DNA from: Ulva prolifera
Lineage: Eukaryota > Chlorophyta > Ulvophyceae > Ulvales > Ulvaceae
Direction: 5' to 3'
Assembly (NCBI GenBank): GCA_023078555.1
Contig: CM041204.1
Span: forward strand, 2,944,430 to 3,008,429
Length of the DNA stretch: 64,000 bases
Both the position numbers and the translations under genes were made by a program. The notes beneath the pieces are model-generated. The model did no database searches and was not told the origin of the DNA. It saw nothing but the letters and a program-made list of their open reading frames with translations. Shown here in pieces: positions 60,515 through 64,000 of this stretch; position 1 is the stretch's first letter; the number at the start of each line of letters is the position of its first letter.

Positions 60515-60702
60515 AGCGCTGCTGCCCCCAATGTGAGCATGTTCGGTGTCACGCCCTCTGCACTGCGAGGTAAGACAGAGGGCATGCCAGCAAAGACACT
60601 GTCACCACAGCACTGCTGCCCCCGACGTGTGCACGTTCGGTGCCACGCCCTCTGCACTGCGTGTGAAGCCAGAGGGTATGCCAACACAGAATCGCCCAGC
60701 AC
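60515..60702. repeat. 94-bp tandem duplication
   Basis: Two diverged units, about 60,515-60,608 and 60,609-60,702, share GCTGCTGCCCCC, GTTCGGTG, CACGCCCTCTGCACTGCG and AGAGGG(C/T)ATGCCA. They lie just after the satellite. Confidence 0.8.
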
Positions 60703-62860
60703 TGTGAGAATCGCTCAGCGCAGTGTTGTTGCGTCTGGCGTGTACGGAGTCTCCTCGAGGAGTCTCCTCAGATCTGTGCCCTCAACACTGTATGCGGGCA
60801 CCCCTGCCCATCTGCATCAGTGCTTGGTCATGATGGGACTGATTAAACCTCCTCAAGCCTAAAAAGCTCAATCTTTAATGCACAAGGCACTGGTTGACTC
60901 CAATCCTGATCGCATGCAAGACCGGCTCACTGCTCTATGTCATGCCTTTGGTAGGGCCAATATGGATGTTAAGCTAATGTGCAGTGCATAGTTGTGACGA
61001 AGACTTTGTGGCCACATCCTAGGCCTCAATGTGTTCCTGTGAATCTGCATTGCAACATCATGACACCGGATTGTTCAGCATTTATGGGCAGTGTCGCTCT
61101 GATGGGGCTGCCGGACGATACCTATGTGGTTCAATGCCTGCTGCGAGGCCCGTCTGTCATGTGTCTCACTGTTGTCACGTTGGCTGCCCTGGTGGCCACA
61201 TACGCATGCATACTCCGCTCTGTCCCAGCTACTCATCGCTGCAGCGTGCAGACAACTTTGTACTGCGCAGAAGAAACTCTTATCAGCGCTGACATGTACC
61301 AACACTGACATCGTGGTCATCGCATGTGCGCAGTGATGGCAAGTATTCTTATGCCTGCGGTATACGTTCTGCAGGGCCGGTTCCCGAAGTTTCATGCGCA
61401 GCGACCATGTCTATACGGCTTCGGTACTCATGTCACTTGTTTACACTTCGTTGATAAGCAAGTACAATGTGGCGCACTGTAGGTGTAGGGCTCGTTGTCC
61501 GTGCGAACTTACGCGTTTGTTAGCAGCAGCAACACGACCGCTTGGCTGCTGCCTAGGCAGCCAATCTTCAGCCAGAAAACAACAGAGAAAGGTATGATTC
61601 CTACGTGTAACAGATTGACACAGATCCGTGCAATGTTGCGGCGCAAAAGCGCACATGACCTTTCGATGTTAAAGAACTGCCCGAGTTCCACACGGTCTCT
61701 CAGCATCATGAGTTGTGAATACTAGCAACTCATATCAAACTGCGCATCGGTTGTGATCCATGTTTTTAGTAGCTGCCAATCATGGGATGAAGTTTCACGC
61801 TGATGGTTTCGTCGGAAGTCAAACATCATCGCCGTCAATCATAGCCCCGTAGCCGACGGAGTGACCACGTTATGAATGGCACATGCTATGTTTCTGCTGA
61901 TCTTGTATCTCCCAGCATGCCTCTGTCGTTGTCAGCATGCAACAATGTAGTTCGTCGGCTGCATGTCTCAATAAAAAATGGACACGCACACTCACCACGC
62001 ATGCTCTCAGTACCGGATACTTAAGTTTAATATTGTATACAGTGTTTCGTGTAGACTAGCTGTGGTGAAGTGTCAAGGTGTTTTGCGAGTATTGAAATGC
62101 CAATGCTTCACAGGTCACCGATTCCATCGACACTAGAAACTTCACGAAAACTGACCAAAGCACGAAACGTACTATTCGGCTCGTCTGGTACGGGCCGTCG
62201 TCTTAATGCGTTTCCGCTGTCGTTTGATCCTGTTGAACGGACCGTATGTCGACATGTTCGCCGATCACACACGGTTTGCCTGACCAGGCGACGTTCTTCC
62301 GTGGTGAAATCATTGGTTGATGATTTCTGCCTAATAGCAGTCTATGGGTGCTATACCGTGTACTGATTCCTAGCAGCGCCTGCAACGTACGCTAATTTCA
62401 CACGTGCAGACCCGTTCCGAGGCGTTAAATATCTGACAGATGCACACTGACTTTATTGCCTAAATGCAGGCTAACCTTTCAGGCACCACAAGCGGAGCAG
62501 GATACTCGTCTGCATCGAAACCGAACCGAGTCCATGAGCAGCCGTCGTCCCATGAGCAGCGCACTAATCAAGATGTTTCTGTATCTTTTGCTTTGTGCCG
62601 GACAGAACACGCCAGTTGTCCCTGGACGATGCAGCGTGCCGCGGGGAACGAGGCTGTGCGTTAGGTGCACTGTCTCGCAGCAGTGAACTGTGCGTTGGTG
62701 TCCAGTGGACACCAATTGTCACAGTTGAGCATCACCCCGTGTCATCATTATGTGGCTGCACAATATCGCATATTCGACACACCGCCGGTCAATGCCGTTG
62801 ACGTACGTATCGTGCAGTCACATGGCATCGGCCGGCGGTGTGATCACAATTTTTTTTCCG
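60703..62860. other. Unassigned part of the inserted element
   Basis: No recognisable gene. Frames at 60,979-61,308, 61,394-61,597 and 62,070-62,366 have no identifiable domain. The composition is AT-richer than the surrounding LRR genes. Confidence 0.4.
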
Positions 62861-63105
62861 GCGGATGCTCCCCGCCCTTGCGGGTAGAGCGGATCCGCCA
62901 TTACAAAGCCATCCGTTAGCACAGAGCTATAAAGGCAAGTCGCCCTTAATACAATGGCAAAGAAGGGCCTCCCTTGGTGCCGCCCTTGTGTAGAGTCATG
63001 CCGCCCTTAATTAGGCTTCAAAAAGTGCCACCCTAAATAAGGGCGAAATCTAAGGGCGACAGTAAGGGCGACATGTCACTTTCCAAGGGCGAAATAAGGG
63101 CGGGG
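62861..63105. repeat. Cluster of AAGGGCG motifs at the right end of the inserted element
   Basis: About ten AAGGGCG or CGCCCTT motifs in 245 bp. The left ones are mostly CGCCCTT and the last five (from about 63,036) are all AAGGGCG, so parts can fold on each other. Two more copies lie near the left end (56,084 and 56,097). Arrays like this near transposon ends often serve as transposase-binding sites; that role is inference. Confidence 0.7.
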
Positions 63106-63118
63106 GTAGGTACAGACG

Positions 63119-63480
63119 ATGCGCTCAGCGCCCTCACGTCCCTGTACTTCAGAGGTTCAGAGGAGGATGAGGGCCTGGTACGCCGCCTTGCGGCGCAGCC
63201 GCTGCCGGTGCTACAGGAGCTGACTCTGGCACTGTATGACCCCTTCTCCGAAGCTGAGGACCTGGCACGCTACGCCGGCTCGCTGCCAGCGTTGAGGCAC
63301 CTGACGGTGAATTTCTTGCGCTCTCCGCCTAAGGATTACAACAACAGTCGCCACTGCAGCGACAGTGCGGACCATCCGAGAAACGCTGCGTTGAGGAGCC
63401 TGGGTCATGCCGAAAAGAGCCTCAAGCAGGCGGCCGCGAGTGCAGGGTTCGAGTTGTCGATGACCAACAATCTCGTCTGA
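63119..63480 (+). pseudogene. LRR copy F/G, 3' part
   Basis: Continues copy F after the insertion: ALSALTSLYFRGSEEDEG, then RRLAAQPLPVLQELTLALYD, PFSEAEDLARYAGSLPALRH and SLKQAAASAGFELSMTNNLV, with a stop at 63,478-63,480. It matches the end of copy D in one uninterrupted frame. It is cut off from any start by the element and is therefore non-functional. Confidence 0.8.
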
Positions 63481-64000
63481 CCCATTGCGCGATGAGCCGT
63501 CCTGCTGCCGCATGCGGTGTGCTTCCCCCTTCCAGTCCTCCTGTCCCCCGGCCCACCGGAACCCTGCAGCGTTTCCGTGTGCCATCTTGTCGTGCTGGAC
63601 AGACCTGACTGCATGATCCGCTGGCATAACGCACGAGTGCTCCGCAGCTCGAGGTCCCACTTGCTCTTACCCTCATGCACAGATGTGTGAGTGCGTGATG
63701 TGTTCTGCGTGTTGGTCTGTAAGCACTGCGGCAGCACCCGGTGATCAGTCGTCGCTACAGTGCCACCTGCCAGCAGCTCGCCGCGCATTATGCATGTTGC
63801 CGTGGCTGTTGCAAGTGCGACGCAATCGTCCTCCTCATTGCCATCCCGTACTGTGGCGTGAGTTCGCAGCTTATACCCGGGGACCGTGCGTGGCCTGGCG
63901 CTTTGGTTGTGCACACCCCTCTCCTGATGTGCCGAAGGCGAGCTGTTACGCATGCTGCACTGCAGGACAAGCCAGGCGGCACCGCGGCAACGCGCCGAAG
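63481..64000. other. 3' flank of LRR copy F/G
   Basis: 63,500-63,665 matches the 3' flanks at 48,745 and 50,450. The window ends in ACAAGCCAGGCGGCACCGCG (63,971-63,990), which resembles a LINE 3' terminus in minus orientation. No gene. Confidence 0.45.

Larger units (their letters stand above)
56057..63118. mobile_element. 7.06-kb inserted element with 9-bp TIRs, interrupting LRR copy F/G
   Basis: Joining 56,056 to 63,119-63,121 recreates the LRR sequence of copy D almost base for base (TCGCTGCAT then GCGCTCAGCGCCCTC, against TCGCTGCATGTCCTCAGCGC). The intervening DNA starts CGTCTGTAC and ends GTACAGACG, a perfect 9-bp inverted repeat. AT is present at both junctions (56,055-56,056 and 63,119-63,120), consistent with a 2-bp target duplication. 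Contents in order: two AAGGGCGG motifs, a FLYWCH-like ORF, a 172-bp satellite, a 94-bp tandem duplication, about 2.2 kb of unassigned AT-richer DNA, and a cluster of AAGGGCG motifs. No transposase was recognised, so it is probably non-autonomous. The superfamily is undetermined. Confidence 0.75.

Overview
This window looks like nuclear DNA of a green alga (Chlorophyta, possibly a trebouxiophyte). The evidence is a spliced gene for the lumenal cytochrome c6 with a bipartite plastid/thylakoid targeting peptide, GT-AG introns with (G/T)GCAG acceptors, a eukaryotic tRNA-Glu with internal A and B boxes, GC-rich genes in a patchy, repeat-laden background, and non-LTR retrotransposons with a restriction-like endonuclease. 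The species cannot be fixed from the sequence alone. Most open frames in the first 36 kb are not convincing genes.

Layout. 1-10 kb: gene-poor DNA with 5'-truncated LINE ends, a fold-back MITE and a (TA)n tract. 12-20 kb: a nested retrotransposon cluster. It holds several LINE 3' ends with exact 12-19 bp target-site duplications, and one full-length LINE whose single ORF of about 1197 codons is intact (zinc finger, reverse transcriptase, zinc knuckle, restriction-like endonuclease). This composite has inserted into an older element whose two halves and 14-bp duplication can still be matched. 20-25 kb: hairpin elements, including a 100-bp perfect palindrome with a 5-bp duplication, then tRNA-Glu(CUC). 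25.6-28.2 kb: a decayed LINE. 30.97-32.95 kb (minus strand): cytochrome c6 in at least three exons.

36.8-63.5 kb: a cluster of leucine-rich-repeat (LRR) genes of one family. Three copies look intact (A, C on plus, E on minus). Each has a short first exon encoding a BTB/SKP1-like domain, a phase-0 intron, and a long second exon encoding an LRR solenoid. Three further loci are broken: B has a nonsense codon, frameshifts and repeat insertions; D is fused to another copy's 3' flank and is frameshifted; F/G is split. The F/G split is made by a 7.06-kb insertion bounded by 9-bp inverted repeats and an AT dinucleotide. That insertion carries about 21 copies of a 172-bp satellite with 4-mer higher-order organisation, a FLYWCH-like ORF and a cluster of AAGGGCG motifs at one end.

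Together the window reads as a rapidly turning-over, transposon-battered locus. A lineage-specific BTB/SKP1-like LRR family is being duplicated and destroyed next to a conserved photosynthesis gene. The LRR architecture and the satellite-carrying element are the parts most likely to be undescribed.
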